35,749 bases of DNA, taken from positions 1 through 35,749 of the forward strand of contig JBGSKY010000011.1 in the NCBI GenBank assembly GCA_041740995.1, read 5' to 3'. This DNA is from JBGSKY01 sp041740995 (GTDB taxonomy: Bacteria; Planctomycetota; Planctomycetia; Pirellulales; Pirellulaceae). The first letter of the stretch is position 1; every line of letters begins with the position of its first letter. The notes under the pieces are model-generated. The model ran no database searches, was not told the DNA's origin, and saw only the letters and a list, made by a program, of their open reading frames with translations. This document shows positions 1 to 8,366 of this stretch, piece by piece. A program made the position numbers and the translations under genes.

Positions 1-324
1 AAACGCGTATAAGCGTTGTTGCAGAGAGTACAAAACTGATATGAACAGCTCGAAGATATTTTGCTGGCATTGACCCATAGTACAAGCCCAACGGCGGCAA
101 ATAGCTGGCATTGCGTCGTATTGGTGAGTTCATTCGGACTGGACTAAAGTCACACAATTGCGGTCTGGAATCCGTCGACAATGTTAGTAATTGGCGGTTG
201 CCGTTCGTTTTCGGTGAAAGCATTGCCGTGTAGATGTTCAAGAGAATGTTAAAATTCTCTTGGGGCGGGATAGTTCAAACGAGCTCCTGTCAACAAAAAC
301 TCGGTCGCGAATTTCGAAACAATT
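1..324. other. Left-edge intergenic stretch, no gene recognised
   Basis: No reading frame here looks like a protein in either direction. One short frame runs from 234 into the next gene, but it is low-complexity and lies out of frame with the isomerase gene. I see no tRNA-like cloverleaf, terminator or repeat. The end of a gene outside the window could lie further left. Confidence 0.4.
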
Positions 325-1572
325 ATGTTCGATTCAAAAGCAAAAAAAGCGATGCCCTATCATTTGTCGTGGATGCAATCCGTTACGGCTCGTTCCGCCA
401 TCAAGGGTTGGGTTAGTTTTCCCTTGATTGCGATGACGGGCTTGGTTTATGGCCAGCAATCTCCCTACCCTGGCGTTAACGCATTGCCGGCTGCATACAG
501 CAACGAACAAGCTGCCAATCCTTACCAGACGCCGCAAACAATCGAGGCTTCAGAGGAATTTTTTCAGCCGGGGCGAATCGTTGCCATGGTTGGTGAAGAA
601 CCGATATTGGCCGGCGAGCTGATGAATTTGATTGAACCGATGTTGGTGGAAGCCAAAGGTAAGGCGAGCAAAGAAGAAATAGCCCGCGCTCGCGAACGAC
701 TAATGAGACAGGCGTTGGTCAGCACTGTCCAAACCAAAATGTTGTCTCAGAAGTTTATTCAAAAAATTGTCAACAACAAACCAGTTGCCGAACGCAAAGA
801 CGCACGTGGTCAGATTCGGATGCAGATTAATAAAGTATTTTACGAATCTTACATTCCCGAAATGATCAAAGAGAAAAAGCTTTCCAACGAAATCGAACTA
901 GATCAATTTTATCGTTCGCAAGGGACGTCGCTTGAAGGTCAGAAGCTGACTTTTATGGACAGCATGTTAGCCAACGAAATGATGCGAGAGATCACACCAA
1001 AAACTGTGAACATCGACATTTTGGCCGTTCGCGATCAATATGAAAGCGAAATTGAAGACTGGCAACGACCGCCTCGGGCAAGATTCCAATTAATGACCGT
1101 CCTATTTCGAAAATTCGAATCAAAGGAGCAGGCATATAGCGAGATAACAAGCATGTACGAAGAAGTTCGGCTCGGCGGGGCACCATTTGAAAGTGTTGCC
1201 AAACGTCGTTCACAAGGTCCACGAGCCGAAGACGGTGGCGTATTTGACTGGACAACAGAAGGATCGCTTCGCAGTGATGAAATTAATCAAACGGTCTTTT
1301 CGATTCCGGAAAATCGCTTGAGCAACATCTTCGAGGATAGCGATGGTTACCATGCAATCGTAGTACTTGAGCGAGAGGCTGCTCGCATTGTTCCGTTTTC
1401 CGAAGCTTATGAAGAGATTCGCAAGAAACTAGAGGAAAAGAAGAAGACGGAGATTCGTGACCAGTTTCTCGAAAAGCTGAAAGCAAGTACGCAAGTATGG
1501 ACCGCGTGGCCTGAAGATCTCAAAGGTTCACGGCATATCGATGAATTAATCGATCCAAACGCATCGCGATGA
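325..1572 (+). CDS. Exported parvulin-type peptidyl-prolyl cis-trans isomerase (SurA/PpiC-like)
   Basis: The product is about 415 residues. A basic start and a hydrophobic segment (about residues 28-43, ending VYG before QQ) look like a signal peptide, so it probably acts outside the cytoplasmic membrane. Residues 80-105 (GRIVAMVGEEPILAGEL) resemble the N-terminal chaperone segment of SurA/PrsA proteins. Residues 250-350 form one PpiC rotamase domain, recognisable by FESVAKRRSQGPRAEDGG and by VFSIPENRLSNIFEDSDGYH. The C-terminus is a charged helix (residues 358-390). By family, it should assist folding of exported proteins by proline isomerisation. In-frame ATG codons at 352 and 373 are alternative starts that still leave a signal peptide, and no strong ribosome binding site decides between them. 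The domain call is secure; the substrate is unknown. Confidence 0.85.
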   Translation: MFDSKAKKAMPYHLSWMQSVTARSAIKGWVSFPLIAMTGLVYGQQSPYPGVNALPAAYSNEQAANPYQTPQTIEASEEFFQPGRIVAMVGEEPILAGELMNLIEPMLVEAKGKASKEEIARARERLMRQALVSTVQTKMLSQKFIQKIVNNKPVAERKDARGQIRMQINKVFYESYIPEMIKEKKLSNEIELDQFYRSQGTSLEGQKLTFMDSMLANEMMREITPKTVNIDILAVRDQYESEIEDWQRPPRARFQLMTVLFRKFESKEQAYSEITSMYEEVRLGGAPFESVAKRRSQGPRAEDGGVFDWTTEGSLRSDEINQTVFSIPENRLSNIFEDSDGYHAIVVLEREAARIVPFSEAYEEIRKKLEEKKKTEIRDQFLEKLKASTQVWTAWPEDLKGSRHIDELIDPNASR

Positions 1573-1918
1573 GCTTGCAATTTTTTCGATTCGAAATATT
1601 TGGTGTCTTCCACTTTTGCCTGGGCAGTTGCGACCTGCTGAAATTTCCAGGTCAACGTTTTGGGTCACAGTAAGAACCTATCCGAAAAGATGCTGCGATC
1701 GGTAATCTCTACCTAGTTCGTTCGACTCGCATTACCCGTTGGCGACGAATGCAAAGCCAGCAAATTTCGAATTGATGGTGATTCGCAATTGAAGCTTCTG
1801 ATGCTTGGCAATCGATAACCTATTGCAGTGCGAGGCGGAAACACCTAGTCTCCCACGGACCTGTTGCCGCAAAGGTTGGAGCGGTCGAACTACCACGGAC
1901 GAAGGAATTGAAGAGACG
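1573..1918. other. Intergenic stretch with a solo palindrome end, no gene
   Basis: This gap between the isomerase and the DUF1571 gene holds no convincing reading frame. A TTG at 1805 is in frame with the downstream gene, but it would put 38 unhydrophobic residues ahead of a good signal peptide, so I do not use it. At 1671-1689 there is a 19-base match to the terminus of the palindromic elements near 32.7 and 33.4 kb, listed separately. Confidence 0.45.
1671..1689 (+). repeat. Solo end of the 76-bp palindromic element
   Basis: TAAGAACCTATCCGAAAAG here matches the first 19 bases of the element at 32721-32796 at 18 of 19 positions. The match stops before the inner GGGGTCTGACCC part, and I see no second arm nearby. 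It could be a decayed copy, or an end shared with a larger mobile element outside this window. Confidence 0.5.
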
Positions 1919-2800
1919 ATGAAACGTTTTTTGAGCCTACTTGCAATCCCCGCAGTCGCCCTGAGCGTTTCAGCGACCATCAGCTCATCAGTCTACGCCC
2001 AACAGCCGCCAAACGCGGTCGAGCCAGTCTATCGTTTGAGTAAAAACGACCAGGTCCCTGCGGCCATTCCACAGGTCCATCCGCTCGATCCAGCAATCCA
2101 GCTAGCTCACCACAGCCTGCGTCACATGCAGACGACGATCAAAGACTACACAGCAGTACTCATCAAGCGTGAGCAATTTGAGGGCGTGGTTGGCGAATAC
2201 GAATATATGTTCGCGAAATTCCGTAGTCGTCAAATCGAGGGTGGAAAGACGGTAACGCCATTCAGCGTATACCTGACGTTCCTAAAGCCTGCGGCGATGA
2301 AGGGTCGCGAGGTAATGTTCGTTGAAGGGGCCAACGAAGGTAAGATGATCGCACATGAAGGTGGCATGAAACGAATGCTGGGAACGCACGCTTTGGACCC
2401 GACGGGCTGGTTAGCAATGAAGGGACAGCGTTATCCAATCACTGATATTGGTATTGAGAATTTGCTAACCAAGCTGATCGAGCGCGGCGAACGCGATCGT
2501 AAGCACGGCGATTGCAAAGTTGAATTCCTTCAGGGTGCAAAAGTTAGCGGCCGAGATTGCCGCGTGATTCAAGTTACACATCCGGCTAAAGTCGGCCCGT
2601 TCGACTTCCACATTGCGCAAATCTTTATGGACGAAGAGTTACAAATTCCGGTTCGCTATGCCGCTTATGATTGGCCTAAAGTTGCTGGCGGAGAACCTGA
2701 GATCATTGAGGAATACACTTACCAGAACATCAAGGTAAACGTTGGGCTGACCGACGCAGATTTCGATCAAGCCAATCCGGAATACAGCTTCCGACGTTAG
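1919..2800 (+). CDS. DUF1571 exported protein
   Basis: I place the start at the ATG at 1919, preceded by GAAGAGACG and opening MKRFLSLLAIPAVALSVSA, a classical signal peptide that ends at VYA before QQ. This gives 293 residues. The mature part begins LDPAIQLAHHSLRHMQ and continues with IKDYTAVLIKREQFEGVVG and VYLTFLKPAAMKGREVMFVE. These are the recognisable features of DUF1571, a family common in Planctomycetota that I judge LolA/LolB-like in overall shape. There is no enzymatic motif. It is probably a periplasmic or envelope protein of unknown job. No partner gene is evident: the isomerase upstream is 346 bases away and the downstream gene belongs to DNA repair. Confidence 0.8.
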   Translation: MKRFLSLLAIPAVALSVSATISSSVYAQQPPNAVEPVYRLSKNDQVPAAIPQVHPLDPAIQLAHHSLRHMQTTIKDYTAVLIKREQFEGVVGEYEYMFAKFRSRQIEGGKTVTPFSVYLTFLKPAAMKGREVMFVEGANEGKMIAHEGGMKRMLGTHALDPTGWLAMKGQRYPITDIGIENLLTKLIERGERDRKHGDCKVEFLQGAKVSGRDCRVIQVTHPAKVGPFDFHIAQIFMDEELQIPVRYAAYDWPKVAGGEPEIIEEYTYQNIKVNVGLTDADFDQANPEYSFRR

Positions 2801-2861
2801 GTTTCGGCCTGATAGCTGGACAGCGAACGCCGTTACGCATCTCCTTCTTTGCTTCGTGTAG

Positions 2862-2940
2862 TTCAGGACCGATCCTGACGCACGAGAAGCTTTTCAGGAC
2901 TCGTCCTGGCCTAGGTGAGCTTACCAGGAGCGGTACTGGT
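2862..2940. repeat. Three short palindromes spaced at 30 bp
   Basis: Three units follow one another at a constant 30-base step: CAGGACCGATCCTG (about 2864), CAGGACTCGTCCTG (about 2895) and CCAGGAGCGGTACTGG (about 2924). Each is a small inverted repeat, perfect or nearly so. They lie between the DUF1571 gene and the exonuclease gene. The step of about three helical turns would put the units on one face of DNA. This could be an operator array for the downstream repair genes or a decayed palindromic repeat family. I do not recognise a regulator for it. Confidence 0.5.
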
Positions 2941-3014
2941 CTACGTTTGTATGAGTCGACAAAATCGATTTTTAAGCTGGCATAGACCACTAGACGATCT
3001 GCCATAATACCGCC

Positions 3015-4103
3015 ATGGCAGACGAAAATTTCAGCGAGCTTCTGACCCTTTCGTCTTCGGGACTATATTGCCCGGCAGGCGATTTCTATATTGACCCCTG
3101 GCGGCCAGTTAAACGGGCCGTTATCACGCATGCCCACAGCGATCATGCCCGAGCGGGGTCCGAGCAATATCTGGCGGCTGCTTCAAGCGAGAAATTGCTC
3201 CGCGTTCGATTGGGGCACGATATTAACTTGCTCGCCGTTAGCTATGGCGAAATCGTAACGCTTAACGGGGTACGTGTGAGCTTGCATCCGGCTGGCCACA
3301 TTCTTGGCTCTTCGCAAATTCGGCTGGAGTATCGTGGGAGGATCGCGGTAGTAACAGGAGACTACAAACTCGGGGCTGATTCGACGACCGAATCGTTCGC
3401 GCCGATTCCATGCAACTTACTGGTGACGGAAAGCACGTTCGGCCTACCCGTTTTTCATTGGCCAAGGTCAGAAATCGTCTTCTCTGAGATCAATGATTGG
3501 TGGCGAGCCAATCAAAGCGAAGGCAAGACAAGCGTGATCTATGGCTACTCGGTTGGCAAGGCGCAGCGAATATTGGCAGGATTGGATCGCAGCGTCGGGC
3601 CAATCTACTGTCATGGAGCAGTGCACGTCGGCAATCAAGCCTATCTTGAATCGGGAATTGATTTGCCACCAAGTGAACGAATCAGTGATATTGAGGCGAC
3701 GCGCGGAAAGCAAATAGATTGGCATCGCGGAATCGTGATTGCGCCGCCAAGCGCTCACGGAACACCATGGCTTCGACGTTTCGGAGCTATTTCGACCGCG
3801 ATGGCTTCGGGTTGGATGGCGATTCGGGGAACACGCCGACGTCGAGCCATGGATCGAGGGTTCGTGCTGTCGGATCATGTCGATTGGCCCGAGTTGCTGT
3901 CCACAATTCACCAATGCAAACCGGAAGCAATTTGGGTGACTCACGGCTTTTCTTCGATCGTCGCTCGATACCTGAGTGAGTGTGGCTGGAACGCCAAACC
4001 ATTGAAAACTCAATTTGTTGGCGAGTCGAGCGATGGTGGCGAACTTGAAACCGCAGCCGATGAAGCGGTCAAGACCGTCAAACCCGAAAGCGTCGAAGGT
4101 TAG
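3015..4103 (+). CDS. Ligase-associated DNA exonuclease (metallo-beta-lactamase / beta-CASP fold)
   Basis: The product is 362 residues. The N-terminus carries GLYCPAGDFYIDPWRP and then the metal site THAHSDHARAGS (HxHxDH at residues 39-44). Further metal-site segments are HPAGHILGSSQI, TGDYKLG and the SDHVDWPEL region near the C-terminus. This arrangement is typical of the SNM1/CPSF73-like exonucleases encoded next to a bacterial ATP-dependent ligase. Only 7 bases separate its stop codon from the ligase start at 4111, so the two are surely cotranscribed. The expected role is trimming DNA ends before ligation, inferred from family and neighbourhood. There is no clear ribosome binding site before the ATG. 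The three 30-bp-spaced palindromes lie just upstream. Confidence 0.88.
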   Translation: MADENFSELLTLSSSGLYCPAGDFYIDPWRPVKRAVITHAHSDHARAGSEQYLAAASSEKLLRVRLGHDINLLAVSYGEIVTLNGVRVSLHPAGHILGSSQIRLEYRGRIAVVTGDYKLGADSTTESFAPIPCNLLVTESTFGLPVFHWPRSEIVFSEINDWWRANQSEGKTSVIYGYSVGKAQRILAGLDRSVGPIYCHGAVHVGNQAYLESGIDLPPSERISDIEATRGKQIDWHRGIVIAPPSAHGTPWLRRFGAISTAMASGWMAIRGTRRRRAMDRGFVLSDHVDWPELLSTIHQCKPEAIWVTHGFSSIVARYLSECGWNAKPLKTQFVGESSDGGELETAADEAVKTVKPESVEG

Positions 4104-4110
4104 AGAAGCG

Positions 4111-5694
4111 ATGCGAGATTTCTGTCTGCTTTATCAAGCGATTGATCAAACGACAAAGACCAATGAAAAGGTCGAAGTGATGCAGCATTACTTTGCCAGA
4201 GCGAAACCAGCCGATGCAGCTTGGGCGGTCTACTTTTTAAGCGGTCAAAAGCTGAAGCGGTTGATAAATACGGCAAAGCTTCGCATTTGGGCGTCCGAAG
4301 AGGCAAATATTCCGTTATGGCTTTTGGAAGAGACTTACGAGTGGGTTGGTGATCTCGGCGAAACACTAGCGGCCGTCATTGCTGATTCCGACGCAGATGT
4401 TCAAGGCTCATTGTGTGATTGGGTCGAAGAAAAACTGTTGCCTCTTGCAAGCATGTCGGATCACGAGCAACAAGCAGCGGTGAAAAATTACTGGAAGCAG
4501 ATGACTTCAGTGCAGCGGTTTGTTCTAAATAAGTTGATTACTGGATCGTTTCGCATTGGAGTAAGTCAGCGTTTGCTAACACGAGCAATCGCATCGGTTG
4601 CAAAGTTGTCGGTCGAGTCTGTGGCACATCGGCTAATGGGCAATTGGTCGCCGACGCCGCAATTCTATTCGGACCTTATTGACCCAACGAAACAATCGGT
4701 TGCAAACTACCTGCCGTACCCATTCTGCTTGGCCAATCCAATCGAAAGTAGCGTCGAGCAGCTCGGACAATCTGACGACTATTTAGTCGAATGGAAATGG
4801 GACGGAATCCGCGCGCAAGTGATTAAGCGAGATGATGAGTTGTATATCTGGTCCCGAGGCGAGGAACGAATTGAAGATCGATTTCCAGAACTCGTTAACT
4901 TGCGAGAAGATTTGCCAAACGGAACGGTCTTGGATGGCGAGATCCTCGCGTTCAAAGATGGCCGACCACTAGCGTTTGCGGAATTGCAACGACGGATCGG
5001 TCGGAAAACAATCGGCAAGAAATTAATGGCTGATGTACCCGTTGAATTTGTCGCTTTTGATTGTCTTGAGTATGACGGAGAAGATATTCGCCAACACCCG
5101 TTGAGCCAGCGACGTGAACGCCTGCAAACAATTGTCGAGCAAGCTAGTCAAGCTGCGATCCAAGTTTCGCCAACGATCGTCGCTTCCAATTGGGACGGCT
5201 TAGAAGCAATGAGACAACAGTGTCGCCAGTATGAAGCCGAGGGGCTTATGCTTAAGCCATATTCATCAACTTACGCCGTCGGTCGAACGCGAGGAGCGTG
5301 GTGGAAATGGAAGATCGATCCTTACACGATTGATGCAGTTTTAACCGCCGCACAACGCGGTCATGGTCGTCGAGCGAGCATGTACACCGACTACACTTTT
5401 TCGCTTTGGGACAACGGGAGACTGGTGACTTTCGCAAAGGCATATTCTGGATTGACTGATTCAGAGATGCGTCAGGTCGATCAATTCGTACGTCAAAATA
5501 CGCTAGATCGTTTTGGGCCAGTTCGAACAGTTGAGCCGCTGTTGGTCATGGAGCTAGCCTTTGAAAACCTGCAAGCTTCAAAGCGGCACAAGTCTGGAGT
5601 CGCGGTTCGGTTTCCACGAATCTTGAGGTGGCGGCATGACAAGAAGCCTGAGCAAGCAAACACGCTCGACGAGCTTCGTCGGCTTGCAACTTGA
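4111..5694 (+). CDS. ATP-dependent DNA ligase
   Basis: The product is 527 residues from the ATG at 4111 (MRDFCLLYQAIDQTTKTNEK), which sits 7 bases after the exonuclease stop and behind a purine-rich GAAGGTTAGAGAAG stretch. A TTG at 4015 and an ATG at 4060 in the same frame are alternatives, but they would overlap the upstream gene and add a basic tail unlike the family. An N-terminal DNA-binding domain (about 1-200) precedes the nucleotidyltransferase domain. The adenylated lysine is Lys229 in VEWKWDGIRAQ. Later motifs include LDGEILAF, EFVAFDCLEYDGED, EGLMLKPYSSTY and WWKWKIDP, followed by the OB domain. It closes nicks using ATP. It is the ligase of the exonuclease-ligase pair, in addition to the usual NAD-dependent LigA expected elsewhere. 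Confidence 0.92.
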   Translation: MRDFCLLYQAIDQTTKTNEKVEVMQHYFARAKPADAAWAVYFLSGQKLKRLINTAKLRIWASEEANIPLWLLEETYEWVGDLGETLAAVIADSDADVQGSLCDWVEEKLLPLASMSDHEQQAAVKNYWKQMTSVQRFVLNKLITGSFRIGVSQRLLTRAIASVAKLSVESVAHRLMGNWSPTPQFYSDLIDPTKQSVANYLPYPFCLANPIESSVEQLGQSDDYLVEWKWDGIRAQVIKRDDELYIWSRGEERIEDRFPELVNLREDLPNGTVLDGEILAFKDGRPLAFAELQRRIGRKTIGKKLMADVPVEFVAFDCLEYDGEDIRQHPLSQRRERLQTIVEQASQAAIQVSPTIVASNWDGLEAMRQQCRQYEAEGLMLKPYSSTYAVGRTRGAWWKWKIDPYTIDAVLTAAQRGHGRRASMYTDYTFSLWDNGRLVTFAKAYSGLTDSEMRQVDQFVRQNTLDRFGPVRTVEPLLVMELAFENLQASKRHKSGVAVRFPRILRWRHDKKPEQANTLDELRRLAT

Positions 5695-5944
5695 AGCGCA
5701 TAATCGAATGTTCGAGTGTTGATGATACCCAACATTACAAGCGTTATTTTCTGTTCGTTGAAGTGACGATTCGTCGGCAAGTTTGTTGTCGAGTTGTTCA
5801 GTTGTCGTTATGCTAGAGACCCGACGGTTTTCGTCCAGATCAATTTTTCAGATGCCAGCAAAATTGCAGCTGCTCGAATAGCAGATACGGCCGGACCAGT
5901 CAGTCGAATTAATAAAATCTAAAAGCAAGTAACCTGAAGGTGGA

Positions 5945-6679
5945 ATGATGAACTTTGAAAATCCTTATGCCTATGAAAGCAGCGGTCAAGTTGTCGCGGC
6001 TGCCGGAATAAGCGAGCGAACCGCATTTATCCGACGAGTTTATGTTCACTTGGCAGGTGCGGTAGCCGCCTTCTTGGTCCTTGAGTGTTTGTTGTTAACT
6101 CTATTTCCGCCAGATGTTTTGCTCGAAAATATTGGTCCAGCGCTCGGTGGCTACGGCTGGCTAATTGTATTGGGCGTATTTATGGGAGTGAGTTGGTTGG
6201 CGCGAAGCTGGGCGGATTCGAGCACAAGTTCTGGTTTGCAATATGCAGGATTAGGGCTTTATGTCGTCGCCGAAGCGGTGATCTTTTTACCGCTGATGGC
6301 CTTGTCTTTGATGATCGACCGCAGCGGATCAATCCCTTTGCAAGCAGGTCTGATCACAGGAACAGTTTTCATTGGGCTGACAGCGATGACGATGCTCACA
6401 GGTGCCGATTTTTCGTGGCTTGGTCGATATTTGTTTCTCGCTGGCATGGTTGCTTTGGCAACGATCGTCATTGGCATCTTTGCGGGCTTTCAGCTCGGAT
6501 TGTTTTTCTCTGCAGCAATGGTCCTTCTTGCGGCAGGATACATTCTCTATGACACGTCAAATATAATGCATCACTATCGAACCGATCAGCATGTTGCCGC
6601 ATCGCTGGCTCTGTTTGCTTCGGTCGCTTTGATGTTGTGGTACGTGATGCGAATCCTGATCTCGCTCCGTGACGAATAG
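5945..6679 (+). CDS. Bax inhibitor-1 / YccA family membrane protein
   Basis: The product is 244 residues, beginning MMNFENPYAYESSGQVV, with the ATG just after CTGAAGGTGGA, a plausible ribosome binding site. After a short cytoplasmic N-terminus ending GISERTAFIRRVYVHLAGA there are about seven hydrophobic helices. These include LIVLGVFMGVSWLARSWA, a segment around YVVAEAVIFLPLMAL, and the C-terminal ILYDTSNIMHHY and LWYVMRILISL, which match the family's helix 6-7 signature. Members are inner-membrane proteins implicated in calcium or pH homeostasis or in modulating membrane proteases. The role in this organism is not shown. The gene stands alone and converges with the hydrolase gene that ends at 6696. 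Confidence 0.85.
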   Translation: MMNFENPYAYESSGQVVAAAGISERTAFIRRVYVHLAGAVAAFLVLECLLLTLFPPDVLLENIGPALGGYGWLIVLGVFMGVSWLARSWADSSTSSGLQYAGLGLYVVAEAVIFLPLMALSLMIDRSGSIPLQAGLITGTVFIGLTAMTMLTGADFSWLGRYLFLAGMVALATIVIGIFAGFQLGLFFSAAMVLLAAGYILYDTSNIMHHYRTDQHVAASLALFASVALMLWYVMRILISLRDE

Positions 6680-6695
6680 CGAGTCAGTGAGCCTG

Positions 6696-7457
6696 CTAGA
6701 GCTTGACAATCATTCCATCGCTAGCGATTTCGATTCTTGTAGTTCGCAGCGAAGGATTCTGAGCAACGACTTCTAAAAGTTCATCGAGCAGTTGATCGTC
6801 AATTGTATTCAAATGCGTTAGCAACACGCGACGCATTGGGTGCTGTTTCAGGCAATCGATCAAATTGCCCAGATCTGTGTGGCCGGTCTTGGTTGCAAAT
6901 TCCGCTTCTTGCGACCGAAAGTTGCACTCGTGCATCAGCAACGAAACACCCTTCATCGCTGACCAGTAATCGCTTAAACTCGTTGCAGTGGTGTCGCTGA
7001 CATAGCCCAGCGAAACTTGCTCCCGGTCCAATCGAAAGGCTGTTGCACCACCCGGGTGAATAACCGGCAAAGATTGGATTTTCGTTTTACCGATTTGAAA
7101 CTTTCCGCTCGCGGGCAAGTCACACCACGTAATATTGGGCTGAGCCGGAAATATTAGGGATGAAAAAAGGTGCTCTTTGATCGCGTCAAGCTTATCGTGC
7201 GCGCCCCAGACAAAAATATCTTTCACTGGCGTATGTAACGTTGCGTTCCAAAGATAGGTCAACCCAACTATGTGGTCCAAATGCGCATGGCTGAGGAGGA
7301 TATGCAATGCAGATTGTGTCAGCAACGGAAACGATCGATACAATCCGCTCCCGGCATCGAGCATTATGGAGTCTTCGGGCAAAAAATAGCACGATGTTTG
7401 TCGTTGATCATTGGGATGGTACCCAGCGGTTCCGAGGCAGTGTACTGACTGCGTCAT
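6696..7457 (-). CDS. Metallo-beta-lactamase fold hydrolase (RNase Z / cyclic phosphodiesterase-like)
   Basis: The product is 253 residues. Opening MTQSVHCLGTAGYHPND and the early Asp in IMLDAGSG are typical of the RNase Z-like branch. The metal site is SHAHLDHIVGL (HxHxDH at residues 57-62), followed by HPGGATAFRL, GYVSDTT and MHECNF and the late LTHLN histidine. The ATG overlaps the hemQ stop by four bases (ATGA), so translation is coupled. It lacks the long insertion of tRNase Z and is short, so a phosphodiesterase or another hydrolase is equally possible. The coupling to hemQ suggests a role connected with haem synthesis or stress, but that is inference only. Confidence 0.75.
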   Translation of the reverse strand: MTQSVHCLGTAGYHPNDQRQTSCYFLPEDSIMLDAGSGLYRSFPLLTQSALHILLSHAHLDHIVGLTYLWNATLHTPVKDIFVWGAHDKLDAIKEHLFSSLIFPAQPNITWCDLPASGKFQIGKTKIQSLPVIHPGGATAFRLDREQVSLGYVSDTTATSLSDYWSAMKGVSLLMHECNFRSQEAEFATKTGHTDLGNLIDCLKQHPMRRVLLTHLNTIDDQLLDELLEVVAQNPSLRTTRIEIASDGMIVKL

Positions 7458-8326
7458 GCTTCAAACGCTTTGGCAGTAATTTGGCAGTGTTGTAAAATCT
7501 CGTCTGCGTTAGCTCGGTAGCCGACGTAAAAAGGTCCGAACAGACCGTAGTGTGCGCTTGCCTGATCAAATCTCATGTCATAAACAATCTGCTTGAGATA
7601 CTGTGGATTCTTTGCCCACAGTGTCACGCTCCATTCCCAATCATCTAAGCCCACTGCGCCGGTGACTAATTGTGTGACTCGTCCGGCGAACGCCATGCCG
7701 CTTTGGGCATGTTCGCTCATCATTGCACTGCGTTTGGAAAACGGTTCTGCGAACCAGTTCGCATCAACTACTCGCGATTTGCTCATGGGGTAGAAACACA
7801 TTGCTGGCCATTCGGGGAAGTCCGGTGCCAGTCGTTGGGCCAGCATTATCGGTAAACGTTTTTCATAAGAGGCCACCTTCGCGGCGAATCCTGGCGAACT
7901 CTCGTCTTCGCCACTTTTGAGAAGCTTCTCGGAATACTGCTCTTTCGTTGGAAGATACTCGCTTACCTCTGACATCGAAACAAACGAATAGACCTGTTCA
8001 AGTGCCGAACCCAACTTGGTCGCCATCAACCGTTGATGAACCGCATCGATCTTCAGAGGATCTGGGTCCATCATTATCGTCGCAAAATCCGCTTTGTTAC
8101 CGCTGATGATATATGACTGATAACGTTCGGTCCGCGCTGTATCCTGCAAATCAACCGCGGCACGAAATTGCTCACTGAGCACTGCGAATTGGTTTCCATA
8201 TCGTTCGATCAACTGCAGAAGTTTCCAGCGATCCCAGCGATAGAAATAGTGTCCTGCGTGAAGTCCCGCGATTGGTGTTGTGGACGGATCGGGAACGACG
8301 ACGTTCCGCATTGGGTTTGAATTCAT
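7454..8326 (-). CDS. hemQ: Coproheme decarboxylase (HemQ), chlorite dismutase fold
   Basis: The product is 290 residues. The C-terminal part carries the HemQ signatures: YPMSKSR (179-185), whose Tyr179 and Lys183 correspond to the catalytic Tyr-Lys pair of Gram-positive HemQ; the proximal haem ligand His206 in MSEHAQSGM; Gln219 in RVTQLVTG where true chlorite dismutases have an arginine; and GLDDWEW (226-232). By family, it converts Fe-coproporphyrin III to haem b with hydrogen peroxide, in the coproporphyrin-dependent haem route. The N-terminal half (YRWDRWKLLQLIERYG) is the divergent half of the pseudo-symmetric subunit. ATG codons at 8326 and 8311 are both possible starts. It overlaps the next gene by ATGA and follows the FG-GAP gene by 40 bases. 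Confidence 0.85.
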   Translation of the reverse strand: MNSNPMRNVVVPDPSTTPIAGLHAGHYFYRWDRWKLLQLIERYGNQFAVLSEQFRAAVDLQDTARTERYQSYIISGNKADFATIMMDPDPLKIDAVHQRLMATKLGSALEQVYSFVSMSEVSEYLPTKEQYSEKLLKSGEDESSPGFAAKVASYEKRLPIMLAQRLAPDFPEWPAMCFYPMSKSRVVDANWFAEPFSKRSAMMSEHAQSGMAFAGRVTQLVTGAVGLDDWEWSVTLWAKNPQYLKQIVYDMRFDQASAHYGLFGPFYVGYRANADEILQHCQITAKAFEA

Positions 8327-8366
8327 TGCGATTGTTATGTGACTTTGTTGGAAAGTTTAATGCTAA

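Noticed and set aside
2862..2940. A CRISPR array from three repeats at 30-bp period
   Set aside because: The units are palindromic and short, their sequences diverge strongly from unit to unit, and there are no unique spacers between constant repeats.
3468..4013. Minus-strand frame of 181 codons inside the exonuclease gene
   Set aside because: It is the antisense shadow of a well-supported gene and resembles no family.
7507..7522. GTAGCCGACG as another REP-like copy
   Set aside because: It lies inside the hemQ coding sequence, lacks the ACCA loop and second arm, and is explained by codons.
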